A stretch of DNA of 64,000 bases. Origin: an uncultured Collinsella sp. (GTDB lineage: Bacteria > Actinomycetota > Coriobacteriia > Coriobacteriales > Coriobacteriaceae). The position numbers and the translations under genes were made by a program. The notes under the pieces are model-generated. The model was not told the DNA's origin. It ran no database searches and worked only from the letters and a program-made list of their open reading frames with translations. The stretch covers positions 27,015 through 91,014 of the forward strand of contig CAAELE010000022.1 of assembly GCA_900756765.1 (NCBI GenBank), written 5' to 3'. This document shows, one piece after another, positions 8,121 through 16,521 of the stretch. The first letter of the stretch is position 1; each line of letters starts with the position of its first letter.

Positions 8121-9861
8121 CAATGACACTACCGCCGGAACCCATGTTGCCGAACCCGACGTTCGCCGTCGCATAGGACTCGCGCACGGCAGCTGGCGCC
8201 GCGTGACGCGCCGCATCGTCGCGGGCGCCGTGTGCGCGCTCACGGTGAGCTCGCTGCTCATGCCGAGCGTCTCGCTCGCAGCGGAATGGGTCAAGGTCGG
8301 CGGCAACAAGTACAACACCGCGGCGAGCGACGAGGCCGGTACCTGGTCGTGGGACGGCGCCGACGACTTGAAGCTCAACAACTATAACGGCGGCGAGATC
8401 CAGGCCGCAGGCAAGCTCAACGTGAATTACTCGGGAACCAACATCGTCACTGCCGAATGGATCGAAAGCATCAACGTTTCTCATGGCACTAACGAGAATG
8501 CCGAGCTCAATATCCAAGGCGACGCGGGCAGCACGCTCAGCGTGACATCTACTGAGGACGCTATCCTCTCCACGGGTAATATCAACATCGACGGAGCCGG
8601 ATCCGTCAACGCCACGAGCACTGGGTTTGATGCCATCAATGCCGGGGGTGATCTCGCTATCAAAGGTTCGGGCAACGTCAACGCCACGGGTGCATCGGAT
8701 GGCATCAGGGCAAACGGCAATATCACGATTGACGACAGCGGAGCCGTCACCGCCAGGGCTACCGAGGACAAGGGTATTGGAACCGACAAGAACCTCACCA
8801 TCAAGGGTGGCGGGACGGTCGAGGCAAGCTCAGCTGATGGTGAGGCCCTTTGGAGCGGCGGCAATATCAACATCTCGGACGGCAGCCAGGTCAAGGCAAG
8901 CTCCGAGAAAGACGCTGCCGTCGAGGCCAAGGGCAGCCTCGCAGCCACAAACGCCTCCCTCAACGTAAACGGTGTTGAATATGGCGTCTATGCCCACAAG
9001 GGCATCACCCTCGATCATGCAAACGTGACGGTCCGTGCAGGTAAAGGCAGATACGGTGGCGCCATCGCCCTCTTCACCTACCAGGACGACATCGTCGTCA
9101 AGAACGGCTCCACCGTGGACGCGTTTGCGGAAGGCGAGGTTTCGGCTGCATTCTCCACCAGAAACGATCGACCCAACGAGAAGGGTGGCCACATCTACAT
9201 CAGCGACTCCGTTGTCAAGGCCATAGCCCGCTATGTCGAGAACGGCGACGGCCCCACCCCCTACAGCGAAAACCAAGATGGCGAGACGAGCCCCGAGCCC
9301 CAAGGCGAGAACATCGGCATCATCGCCCAGACCGGCGAGGGCGTCACACCCGCAGTCATCTCGATCATCCGCAGCAAGGTAACGGCCGAAGGAGATACAG
9401 CGGCAATCTTTGCCCGTGCCATGAGCGCTGACGGCAAGACAATCGGCACCATCAAGATTGAGAACGCCGCCATCCAGACGCCCGAAGGCGGCAAGGTCAT
9501 TGACTATCGCAAGCTCCGTAACGGCATCTACGAGGCAGGCCAAGCCATCGGCACGGGCGACGCTGTGATCGACTCCCCCTATAACGAAGCTGTCGCCAAG
9601 AGCATGGTCATCGCACCTCCCGAGGTAGCCAAGCCGGAAGACCCCAAGCCCGACGAGACCAAGCCCGCGGAGTCCAAGCAGGACCCCAAGCCCGAGGGCG
9701 CAAAGACGACCAAGACCGTTGCGGTTGCAACCACGAAGGCCAAGGCCACCGGCGTGCTCGCGGCAACCGGCGACACCTCGGGTGCGGCCATCGTGGCAAC
9801 CGTCCTTGCGGGAACAGCCGCTATCGCCGCAGGCACCATGGCGAGCCGCAAACGCTCGTAG
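8092..9861 (+). CDS. LAATG-anchored surface protein 2, tandem paralogue
   Basis: A 589-residue paralogue of the preceding gene with the same plan: basic extension, signal peptide (cleavage near residue 64), beta-helix-like repeats, Pro/Lys/Glu stalk, and Leu-Ala-Ala-Thr-Gly at 556-560 before a hydrophobic helix and Arg-Lys-Arg-Ser. Signal peptide, the stretch from about residue 300 to 450 and the anchor are nearly identical to paralogue 1. The N-terminal repeat region has diverged more. Start at 8092 follows GGGAG at 5 nt. Each copy has its own leader and terminator, so they can be expressed separately. Likely attached to peptidoglycan by a class E sortase encoded elsewhere. Confidence 0.82.
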   Translation: MAALFTTPKRNDTTAGTHVAEPDVRRRIGLAHGSWRRVTRRIVAGAVCALTVSSLLMPSVSLAAEWVKVGGNKYNTAASDEAGTWSWDGADDLKLNNYNGGEIQAAGKLNVNYSGTNIVTAEWIESINVSHGTNENAELNIQGDAGSTLSVTSTEDAILSTGNINIDGAGSVNATSTGFDAINAGGDLAIKGSGNVNATGASDGIRANGNITIDDSGAVTARATEDKGIGTDKNLTIKGGGTVEASSADGEALWSGGNINISDGSQVKASSEKDAAVEAKGSLAATNASLNVNGVEYGVYAHKGITLDHANVTVRAGKGRYGGAIALFTYQDDIVVKNGSTVDAFAEGEVSAAFSTRNDRPNEKGGHIYISDSVVKAIARYVENGDGPTPYSENQDGETSPEPQGENIGIIAQTGEGVTPAVISIIRSKVTAEGDTAAIFARAMSADGKTIGTIKIENAAIQTPEGGKVIDYRKLRNGIYEAGQAIGTGDAVIDSPYNEAVAKSMVIAPPEVAKPEDPKPDETKPAESKQDPKPEGAKTTKTVAVATTKAKATGVLAATGDTSGAAIVATVLAGTAAIAAGTMASRKRS

Positions 9862-9920
9862 ACGCCTCTGCGCACATGGCAGCTCCCGCGAAGACCCTGA
9901 GTCCCAGCACCGTTTAACAA

Positions 9921-9958
9921 CGCCACCGCCGAGCTCCCCTCCGGCGGTGGCGTTTTCC
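9921..9958 (+). terminator. Terminator after surface protein 2
   Basis: CGCCACCGCC (9921-9930) pairs with GGCGGTGGCG (9943-9952), followed by TTTTCC. Confidence 0.88.
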
Positions 9959-10068
9959 ATATGCGTCCGCAGGGTATGCACGAGATTGTCTTTTGTCTAG
10001 CCCAACCTGCATGAGCCGGCGTGCGACAATGGGGGCCGTCGATATCACAACGTCGAGAGAAGCCCGTC

Positions 10069-10734
10069 ATGGAAGCGCATCAAAAGCAGATAACCGTTCA
10101 TGCACAGCATGCCGAAAGCGCACCAGTCATCTATCTTCCCGTGGTCATGGGCGACGGCGCGGAGGTTTATGAACGCTGCCGAGAGCTCAACTGCCCGCCC
10201 TTCACGCTTGTCGGCATTGGCAGCCTCAACTGGAATCGCGAGCTGAGCCCCTGGGGATGCGACGGAACCGTGCGCGATGCCGAGCCCTTTGGCGGTCAGG
10301 CTTCCGGATTTCTCGATGAGCTGTTGAACTGGATAATCCCAGAGGCCGAGTCGTCGCTTCCTCAGCCGCCCACCTGGCGCGGCATTGCCGGCTACTCGCT
10401 CGCGGGCCTCTTCGCGCTCTGGTCCCTCTGGCAAACCGACGCCTTTAGCCGCGCCGCAAGCGCATCGGGGTCGTTGTGGTTTCCCGACTTTGTCGATCGC
10501 GCCAGCACGGCCCCTTTTGCCGGCAACCCGCAGGCCGTCTATCTGTCACTCGGCAAAAAGGAGACCAAGACACCCAACCGCATGATGCGGCATGTACTCG
10601 ACGACACACGCGCGATGGAAGCGTTGCTCGTCGCGCGCGGCATTCCAACAACGCTGGAGCTCAACCCCGGCAATCACTTTGCCCAAACCGATCTGCGCAT
10701 GGCACGTGGCATCCACTGGATATTGACGCATTAA
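10069..10734 (+). CDS. Alpha/beta hydrolase, esterase-like
   Basis: A 221-residue soluble alpha/beta hydrolase with the nucleophile elbow Gly-Tyr-Ser-Leu-Ala-Gly (Ser110) and a late His in Asn-Pro-Gly-Asn-His-Phe (about residue 205) suited to complete a triad. There is no signal peptide. Size and plan resemble small esterases of the IroE/esterase D type; the substrate is not evident. The start at 10069 is the first Met of the conserved region; its ribosome site is weak. It faces the uracil permease and shares a bidirectional terminator with it. Confidence 0.75.
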   Translation: MEAHQKQITVHAQHAESAPVIYLPVVMGDGAEVYERCRELNCPPFTLVGIGSLNWNRELSPWGCDGTVRDAEPFGGQASGFLDELLNWIIPEAESSLPQPPTWRGIAGYSLAGLFALWSLWQTDAFSRAASASGSLWFPDFVDRASTAPFAGNPQAVYLSLGKKETKTPNRMMRHVLDDTRAMEALLVARGIPTTLELNPGNHFAQTDLRMARGIHWILTH

Positions 10735-10771
10735 AAATGACGCCCGCGCGTACGCATGGGCGCCATTTTTT
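10735..10771. terminator. Bidirectional terminator
   Basis: AAAATGACGCCC and GGGCGCCATTTTTT pair with one mismatch around a 12-nt loop between the convergent hydrolase and uracil permease genes. The flanking A and T runs allow use in both directions. Confidence 0.85.
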
Positions 10772-10791
10772 GATTCAGCTGGACGCAGTTG

Positions 10792-12126
10792 TTACTCAGC
10801 AGCCTCCTCAAGCTCGGAGACATCAAACTCAAAGTCGTTACCCGGTAGGATGGCATTGAGCACAATGCCCACCAGCGAACCCACGGCAAGACCCGAAAGC
10901 GAAATGGTCACGCCGCCCAGCTCCAACACGATAGCACCGGCAGTGCTGTAAGCAATGCCGAGTGAAAGCACCAGCACCAGAGCGGCCACCAGCACGTTGC
11001 GGTTGTTCTGGAAATCGACCTGGTTCTCGATGAGGTTGCGGACGCCCACGGCGCTGATCATGCCATAGAGCACGAGAGACACGCCGCCGATCACACACGC
11101 CGGCATGGCCGCAATGACAGCCGCGAACTTGGGGCAGAACGAGAGCACAATGGCACAACATGCGGCAATGCGAATCACGCGCGGGTCAAACACACGCGTT
11201 AGGGCAAGCACACCGGTGTTCTCGCCATAGGTGGTGTTAGCCGGAGCGCCAAAGAGCGATGCGAGAATGGTCGCCAGGCCGTCGCCAAGCAGCGTGCGAT
11301 GCAGGCCAGGATCGGCGATGTAGTTACGCTCGCAAGTGGAGCCGATAGCCGAGATATCACCGATATGCTCGATCATGGTCGCAAATGCCAGCGGCATAAT
11401 GGTGATGATGGCCGTCGTGGCAAGACCGCTATCGAACTGAGGCCCAAAGAGCGCAAACACGGTGTTGTCCCACACGATGGGCAAGCCAACCCAGGGAGCG
11501 GCTGCGACGCCAGAGAAGTCGACCTCGCCCAGCGCAGCCGCAACGGCATAGCTCACCACAACGCCCAGCAAAATCGGCACGATCTTGACCATACCGCGAC
11601 CCCAAATGTTGCAGATCACGATAACGGCAACGGCGACAACGGCAACAAGCCAGTTGGTCTGGCAATTAGCGATGGCAGAGCTTGCCAAGATCAGGCCGAT
11701 GGAAATGACGATGGGGCCGGTCACCACCGGCGGAAAGAAGCGCATGACACGCTTGGCGCCAAACGCGCGGAAGAGCGCCGCCAACACCGGATAGAGCAGA
11801 CCGGCACAGGCTACGCCCAGGCAGGCGTAGGGTAAAAGCTCGGCCTCACCGTTGGGCGCGATGGCGGCATAGCCCGCAATAAAGGCAAACGAAGACCCCA
11901 GAAACGCGGGCACCTTACCGCGCGATAGGAAGTGGAAGAGCAGCGTGCCCAGGCCGGCAAACAAAAGCGTTGCCGAAACCGAGAGACCGGTGAGCACGGG
12001 CACCAACACCGTGGCGCCAAACATGGCAAACAGGTGCTGCAGACCGAGCAAAAACATGCGCGGGCGACCGAGCGACGACGCATCGTAGATGGCATCGGCG
12101 ACGGCGGGCGTCGAGGATTGGGACAT
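10792..12126 (-). CDS. NCS2 family uracil permease, UraA type
   Basis: A 444-residue inner-membrane permease of the uracil branch of NCS2. It has ~14 hydrophobic segments. The motif region around Glu-His-Ile-Gly-Asp (near residue 250) and the following Asn-Thr-Thr-Tyr-Gly-Glu-Asn stretch hold the conserved substrate-site residues of UraA-type carriers. The C-terminus is acidic. The start at 12126 follows AAAGGA. It is distinct from the AzgA-type permease at 4512, so the window holds both a purine and a pyrimidine uptake system. No PyrR leader or riboswitch is recognised. Confidence 0.9.
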   Translation of the reverse strand: MSQSSTPAVADAIYDASSLGRPRMFLLGLQHLFAMFGATVLVPVLTGLSVSATLLFAGLGTLLFHFLSRGKVPAFLGSSFAFIAGYAAIAPNGEAELLPYACLGVACAGLLYPVLAALFRAFGAKRVMRFFPPVVTGPIVISIGLILASSAIANCQTNWLVAVVAVAVIVICNIWGRGMVKIVPILLGVVVSYAVAAALGEVDFSGVAAAPWVGLPIVWDNTVFALFGPQFDSGLATTAIITIMPLAFATMIEHIGDISAIGSTCERNYIADPGLHRTLLGDGLATILASLFGAPANTTYGENTGVLALTRVFDPRVIRIAACCAIVLSFCPKFAAVIAAMPACVIGGVSLVLYGMISAVGVRNLIENQVDFQNNRNVLVAALVLVLSLGIAYSTAGAIVLELGGVTISLSGLAVGSLVGIVLNAILPGNDFEFDVSELEEAAE

Positions 12127-12248
12127 GGATGTCCTTTCATAATGGAAGGGCGCCCGGGCATATCGGATTACCTGCCCGAACGATACGATCCGAACCATTG
12201 TACGCGATACGCAACGTCTCGCACGCGCCGCCCCCGCGAACGGCGGCA

Positions 12249-13382
12249 CTACTTCCAAACGCGCTCGGCAATGCGCCTAACCAGCGCAATCTTTGCCCAC
12301 TGTTCGTCCTCGGTCAGCTTGTTGCCGATCTCGCAGCTGGCAAAGCCACACTGGGGCGACAGGTACAGGTTCTCGAGCGGCACGTACTTTGCGGCTTCGC
12401 GGATGCGCTCGACGATAACATCCTCGTTCTCGAGCTCTGCCGCCTTGGTGGTTACCAAGCCCAGCACGACCTTCTTGCCCGGGGCAACGTACTTGAGCGG
12501 CTCAAAACCGCCGGCGCGCGGCGTATCGAACTCCAGGTAGAATGCGTCGACGTCCTCATGTGCAAACAGGTACGGCGCGATGGGGTCATAGCCGCCCTCG
12601 AAAGCATAGGTAGAGTGGTAGTTGCCGCGGCACACGTGCGTGTTAATGACGAGGTCGTCGGGCTTGTCCTCGATGGCGGCGTTGTTGAGCGCCACGCCCA
12701 GCTCGCTCACCCTTTGCAGGTCAACCGGGCTCATGCCAGTCTTGGACACAAAGTCGGTATCGCAGTAAATGCCCCAGGTGCAGTCATCAAACTGGATATT
12801 GCGACAACCGGCGGCGTACAGGTCGGCGATCACCGTGCGATAAGCGGCTGCAATTGCGTCGGCAAGTTCCTCATCGGTCTTATAGACGGCGCGCAGGCTC
12901 TCCTGCTGGCCATCGCAGCGGTCGAGCGTAACCTCCGAGAACGTCTGGATCGGCGCCGGAATGGTCTGGCGCGCAACCTGACCCTCCCCCTCGAGTGCCT
13001 TGACAAACTTAAAGTGCTCGACGAAGGGGTGGTTCTCGCCGCTGATGGGGCCGGTCACCACGGCGGTGTCAGCCGTGGTCTCCTCGTCGTGGAACATATA
13101 GCCCGTACGCGAGGTGCGGCGTTCAATGCCGTTGAGCCCCCACATAAAGTCGAGGTGCCAGTAACTGCGACGAAACTCGCCATCGGTAATCACCTGCAGG
13201 CCAGCGGCCTTTTGCTTGTCCACCAGGTCGCGAATAGCCTCATCCTCGACGGCCTTAAGCCCCTCGGCATCAAGCGTGCCTGCCGCATAGGCAGCGCGGG
13301 CATCCTTTACGGCCTGCGGACGAAGAAAGCTGCCGACGATATCAGCGCGAAACGGCGCGTTCGGTTGAATTGAAGTGCTCAT
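12249..13382 (-). CDS. Methionine synthase-like methyltransferase (MetE C-terminal domain, YxjG/YxjH type)
   Basis: A 377-residue cobalamin-independent methyltransferase-like TIM barrel, equivalent to the catalytic half of MetE. Zinc ligands are visible: His-Val-Cys in the Asn-Thr-His-Val-Cys stretch (around residue 240), Glu in Leu-Glu-Phe-Asp-Thr, and Cys in Gln-Cys-Gly-Phe near the C-terminus. Such short proteins lack the N-terminal half of MetE and are often under methionine control. Start at 13382 follows AGGGAG. Two palindromes (13423-13436, 13469-13491) precede it, and a LysR gene lies directly upstream on the same strand, so control by that LysR protein is likely. The methyl donor is not certain. 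Confidence 0.85.
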   Translation of the reverse strand: MSTSIQPNAPFRADIVGSFLRPQAVKDARAAYAAGTLDAEGLKAVEDEAIRDLVDKQKAAGLQVITDGEFRRSYWHLDFMWGLNGIERRTSRTGYMFHDEETTADTAVVTGPISGENHPFVEHFKFVKALEGEGQVARQTIPAPIQTFSEVTLDRCDGQQESLRAVYKTDEELADAIAAAYRTVIADLYAAGCRNIQFDDCTWGIYCDTDFVSKTGMSPVDLQRVSELGVALNNAAIEDKPDDLVINTHVCRGNYHSTYAFEGGYDPIAPYLFAHEDVDAFYLEFDTPRAGGFEPLKYVAPGKKVVLGLVTTKAAELENEDVIVERIREAAKYVPLENLYLSPQCGFASCEIGNKLTEDEQWAKIALVRRIAERVWK

Positions 13383-13422
13383 AGATATCTCCCTTTGCAT
13401 TGGTTGCTTTACTGGGACAGAG

Positions 13423-13436
13423 TATGAGCGCTCATA
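13423..13436. promoter_or_regulatory. Perfect 14-bp palindrome upstream of the metE-like gene
   Basis: TATGAGCGCTCATA is perfectly self-complementary and ends 41 bp before the metE-like start codon. It is a likely protein-binding site overlapping or next to the promoter. Confidence 0.5.
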
Positions 13437-13468
13437 TAGCCATCGTAAAATATACGTTTATAACAGTT

Positions 13469-13491
13469 TGATATAGATGCTTCCTATATCA
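13469..13491. promoter_or_regulatory. LysR-type operator candidate
   Basis: TGATATAG (13469-13476) and CTATATCA (13484-13491) form a perfect inverted repeat with a 7-nt spacer, the usual form of a LysR-family box. It lies between the LysR gene and its presumed target, the metE-like gene. Confidence 0.55.
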
Positions 13492-13537
13492 GTTGGGACT
13501 GTCATGAAGAGATTTGACCTGTGCAGGACGCAGCAGT

Positions 13538-14434
13538 CTAGATATGCTGACGGATCGCGTCGATATAGGCCTGCCCGTAGCGCGTAAGTGTCGTGTTCTT
13601 GCGCGTGATAATGCCGATCTCCATGTACTCGTCTACATCGAGCGGAATCGAGATGATGCCGGGGCCGTTAAGTTCATGGCTGATCACGCCCGAACACACC
13701 GTGTAGCCGTTGAGGCCCATGGCCAGGTTGAACAGCGTCGCACGGTCGCGCACGCGGATATTCTTGCGACGCTCAAACGTCGAGGTCAGCTCCTCGGAAT
13801 AGTAAAACGAGTTGTAACTGCCCTGCTCGTAGGATAAAAACGGATAGTCTTCCAGATCCTCGAGCGTCACGCTGGCGTGGTCCGCCAGTGGATGGTCGGC
13901 GCATACAAAGACATGCGGCTTGGCGCAGAAGAGCCCCTCGAACACGAGCTCGTTGGCCGCTAGCATGCGCTCGATAACCTCGCGGTTATGCTCGGATAGA
14001 TACAGGATGCCCAGCTCGCTTTTCATGTGCGCGACATCCTCGATAATCTCGTGGGTCTGCTCCTCGCGCAGGGTGAAGTCGTAACGTGCGGCATCGAACT
14101 CGCGGATCACGTCAACAAACGCGTTAACGGCAAAGGAATAATGCTGGCAGCTCACACTAAAATGCGGCACCTGCTCGGATGTGCCCTTGTACTTGCCCTC
14201 GAGCAGGTCGGCCTGGTCGAGTACCTGGCGCGCATAGCCCAAGAAGGTCTCGCCTTCCTCGGACACAACGACGCCCTTGTTAGTGCGCTCAAAGATGTGC
14301 ACGCCCATCTCGTTTTCGAGATCGCGAATCGATGCGGTAATCGAAGGCTGCGACACAAAGAGCCGGCGCGAGGCCTCGGTGATGCTGCCGCATTCGGCAA
14401 CTTTGACGACATATCTAAGCTGTTGGAGCTTCAT
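13538..14434 (-). CDS. LysR family transcriptional regulator
   Basis: A 298-residue LysR-type regulator. The N-terminal winged helix-turn-helix (residues 1-60) has the typical Gln-Leu-Arg-Tyr start and Ser-Gln-Pro-Ser-Ile recognition helix; the rest is an effector-binding periplasmic-type domain. Start at 14434 follows GGAGGG; the longer reading frame upstream has no support. It lies 11 nt after the HAD phosphatase gene, so the two are probably co-transcribed, and just upstream of the metE-like gene with operator-like palindromes between. A role in methionine or sulfur control is inferred only from this neighbourhood. Confidence 0.85.
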   Translation of the reverse strand: MKLQQLRYVVKVAECGSITEASRRLFVSQPSITASIRDLENEMGVHIFERTNKGVVVSEEGETFLGYARQVLDQADLLEGKYKGTSEQVPHFSVSCQHYSFAVNAFVDVIREFDAARYDFTLREEQTHEIIEDVAHMKSELGILYLSEHNREVIERMLAANELVFEGLFCAKPHVFVCADHPLADHASVTLEDLEDYPFLSYEQGSYNSFYYSEELTSTFERRKNIRVRDRATLFNLAMGLNGYTVCSGVISHELNGPGIISIPLDVDEYMEIGIITRKNTTLTRYGQAYIDAIRQHI

Positions 14435-14444
14435 AACGCCCTCC

Positions 14445-15353
14445 TTAGGCGTTCGCGGTGCCCGAGTAAGTCGTGTCCATCTGACGCATAAACGACGGCA
14501 TCTCCCCCGTCGCGGCGCAGGCGGCAATCTGATGCAGAGCCCCGGCAACCGCATCGTCTGCCGCAGCGCCGATATGCCAGCGCGCGGCAGCCATGACGGC
14601 CTCGTTGGCATTGGCGACTGCAACGGAGTTGGGAACGGCACCGATCATGGGCAGATCGTTATCGGAATCACCAAATACGGCCACCTCATCGGGCGTCAGG
14701 CCCAAAGCGCGCGCCAGCTCCAGCGCAGCGCAGCCCTTGTCCCAACCGGCCGGGAGAATATCGAATAGGCGCACGCGGTTGTTGGGAAACACAAGCGAGA
14801 GCTCCGGCACCTCGGCGGCAATGCGGTCGCGCAGCTCAGCGAGCTCTTCGCGCGAGCGGGCGCTCCAGATATTCGCCTTGTATACCGGGGCATCATCGAC
14901 AACAGGACGGCACGGAGCCTCTTCGCCCTTGAGCCATGCGTTGCCGCCCGACTCCATGGCGCGGCGCACGCGCTCGGGGTCGCTCGTCACACAATAGGCA
15001 TCGTTGCCCCAAAAGTCATCACCCAGGCCGTAGACCTTCAGATACGTATCGTCGGTCTCTTGCTCCAAGTAGTCAGCCAAGCGCATAAGGGCGGCGTTGT
15101 CGGTCGCATGCGAGGCTACCACCTCGCCGTCCACAAACATGACCTGGCCGTTGCAGAACGCGCCGGTCGAGAAGCACTCGGCGCGATTGCGGAACATCCA
15201 GCCCATCGCGGAGGGCTGGCGACCCGAAACCGGGCCAAAGTGCAGACCCGCCGCCTGCATGGCATGAATGCCCTCGATGGCGTAGTCGCTGGCGCCGTCA
15301 TGCCCGGCTGGAATCAGCGTATCGTCCATATCGGTCAGCACAAGTATAATCAT
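14445..15353 (-). CDS. HAD-superfamily hydrolase, Cof type
   Basis: A 302-residue Mg-dependent phosphatase of the Cof/IIB HAD group. Motif I is Asp-Met-Asp-Asp-Thr (residues 8-12), and motif IV is Gly-Asp-Ser-Asn/Asp-Asp, seen here as Phe-Gly-Asp-Ser-Asp-Asn-Asp (about 230-236). The IIB cap lies between. These enzymes dephosphorylate sugar phosphates, pyridoxal phosphate or similar; the substrate cannot be read from the sequence. Start at 15353 follows GGGGG. It precedes the LysR gene by 11 nt. Confidence 0.85.
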   Translation of the reverse strand: MIILVLTDMDDTLIPAGHDGASDYAIEGIHAMQAAGLHFGPVSGRQPSAMGWMFRNRAECFSTGAFCNGQVMFVDGEVVASHATDNAALMRLADYLEQETDDTYLKVYGLGDDFWGNDAYCVTSDPERVRRAMESGGNAWLKGEEAPCRPVVDDAPVYKANIWSARSREELAELRDRIAAEVPELSLVFPNNRVRLFDILPAGWDKGCAALELARALGLTPDEVAVFGDSDNDLPMIGAVPNSVAVANANEAVMAAARWHIGAAADDAVAGALHQIAACAATGEMPSFMRQMDTTYSGTANA

Positions 15354-15393
15354 AAGGCCCCCTCGGTCATTCTTAATCCCGTCTATTGTACCG

Positions 15394-15428
15394 ACCTGCC
15401 AAAAAGAGACAGGTTTATATTGGCAGGT
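15394..15428. repeat. Palindromic repeat, ACCTGCCAA family, copy 1
   Basis: ACCTGCCAA (15394-15402) and TTGGCAGGT (15420-15428) flank a centre carrying GAGACAGGTTTA. It is in reverse orientation to copy 2 at 15461. Confidence 0.8.
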
Positions 15429-15460
15429 TTTATCTGGGAAAACGCAAAGCCCCAGTTGTT

Positions 15461-15495
15461 ACCTGCCAAAATAAACCTGTCCCTTTTTGGCAGGT
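15461..15495. repeat. Palindromic repeat, ACCTGCCAA family, copy 2
   Basis: ACCTGCCAAAA (15461-15471) and TTTTGGCAGGT (15485-15495) flank TAAACCTGTCCCT. The 35 bases match the reverse complement of copy 1 with two differences, so the pair could also form one long hairpin. It lies directly upstream of the TPP riboswitch. Confidence 0.8.
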
Positions 15496-15521
15496 GCGCT
15501 AGTATAGGGAACAACAGATTC

Positions 15522-15617
15522 GATGCGGGAGTGCCGGCGGTGCGAACCACAAGGCTGAGAGGGCATGGGGCCCAATCCTTTGAACCTGTCAGTTAATGCT
15601 GGCGTAGGGAGCATGCC
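15522..15617 (+). ncRNA. TPP riboswitch (THI element)
   Basis: The conserved thi-box blocks are present in order: GGGAGTGCC (about 15527-15535), CTGAGA (15555-15560), GAACCTG (15582-15588), TTAAT followed by GCTGGCGTAGGGA (to 15610). It binds thiamine pyrophosphate and should shut down the thiM-thiE operon when thiamine is plentiful. The hairpin at 15626-15656 is its expression platform. Confidence 0.92.
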
Positions 15618-15625
15618 GCCTTTTT

Positions 15626-15656
15626 AGGGGCGCTGTCTATGCACAGCGCCCCTTTT
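15626..15656 (+). terminator. Attenuator terminator of the TPP riboswitch
   Basis: GGGGCGCTGT and ACAGCGCCCC pair perfectly around a 6-nt loop and are followed by TTTTCT, 7 nt before the thiM ribosome binding site. A strong intrinsic terminator used when the riboswitch is bound is the expected arrangement. Confidence 0.88.
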
Positions 15657-15678
15657 CTATGCCAAGGAGGCATGTGCA

Positions 15679-16518
15679 GTGATCGATTCGAAACAGCTCA
15701 AGCAAAACGTGGTCAAGGCCGTGGAGGAGATTCGCGCCACCAATCCGATGGCGGGCTCCATCACCAACACGGTGACGATTGACTTTGTCGCCAACGCGCA
15801 GCTCGCCGTGGGTGGTTCGGCCGCCATGGTCTATCTGCCCGACGAGGGCGAGGCGCTCGTTGCCGGCGGCGGCGCCATCTATCTGAACATGGGCACACTC
15901 TTCCCCATCTACGAGCAGACGATTCCCCGCGCGGCCAAGGCGGCACACGACGCCGGCAAGCCCTGGGTGCTCGATCCGGTGGGCCTGGGCATCGGCAGTC
16001 TGCGCACCCAGCTGGTAGGCGAACTCAAGCAGTACAAGCCCACCATCGTGCGCGGCAACGCCTCCGAGATTATCGCGCTCGCCGGCCTGTGGGGCCTTGA
16101 GGGCGAAGCGGCCGATCTGAGTCGCGTGCGCGGTGTCGATACCACCGACACGGTAGACGCCGCCCGCGGCGCCGCCGTGGCGCTCGCCCGCTACACCGGC
16201 GGCGCCGTTGTGGTCTCGGGCGAAGTCGACCTGATTACCGACGGCACGACCGTGGCCAAGTCCCACGGCGGCAGCCCGCTCATGTCCAAAATCACCGGCT
16301 GCGGTTGCTCGCAGGGCGGCGTGCTGGCCGTGTATGCCTGCGCCGCCGACCCGTTTACGGCGGCCATCTGCGGCACCGCCGCCTACAACGTTGCCGGCAC
16401 GCGTGCCGCCGCCGTTGCCGATGCCCCGGCAAGCTTTAAGGTCGCCTTTATCGACGAGCTCTACCGCGCGACCGCCCAGGACATTGCCGATAACCAACTC
16501 GAGCTCGAGGAGGCATAA
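15679..16518 (+). CDS. thiM: Hydroxyethylthiazole kinase
   Basis: ThiM phosphorylates 4-methyl-5-(2-hydroxyethyl)thiazole with ATP, salvaging the thiazole half of thiamine. The 279 residues show the ribokinase-like fold: the conserved Asn-Thr-Val-Thr start region, Asp-Pro-Val-Gly (about 94-97), and Thr-Gly-Cys-Gly-Cys (about 209-213) holding the catalytic Cys and anion hole. GTG start at 15679 has AAGGAGG 8 nt before it. First gene of the TPP-controlled operon; no thiC or thiD is in the window, so this operon is a salvage set. Confidence 0.93.
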   Translation: MIDSKQLKQNVVKAVEEIRATNPMAGSITNTVTIDFVANAQLAVGGSAAMVYLPDEGEALVAGGGAIYLNMGTLFPIYEQTIPRAAKAAHDAGKPWVLDPVGLGIGSLRTQLVGELKQYKPTIVRGNASEIIALAGLWGLEGEAADLSRVRGVDTTDTVDAARGAAVALARYTGGAVVVSGEVDLITDGTTVAKSHGGSPLMSKITGCGCSQGGVLAVYACAADPFTAAICGTAAYNVAGTRAAAVADAPASFKVAFIDELYRATAQDIADNQLELEEA

Positions 16519-16521
16519 GCC

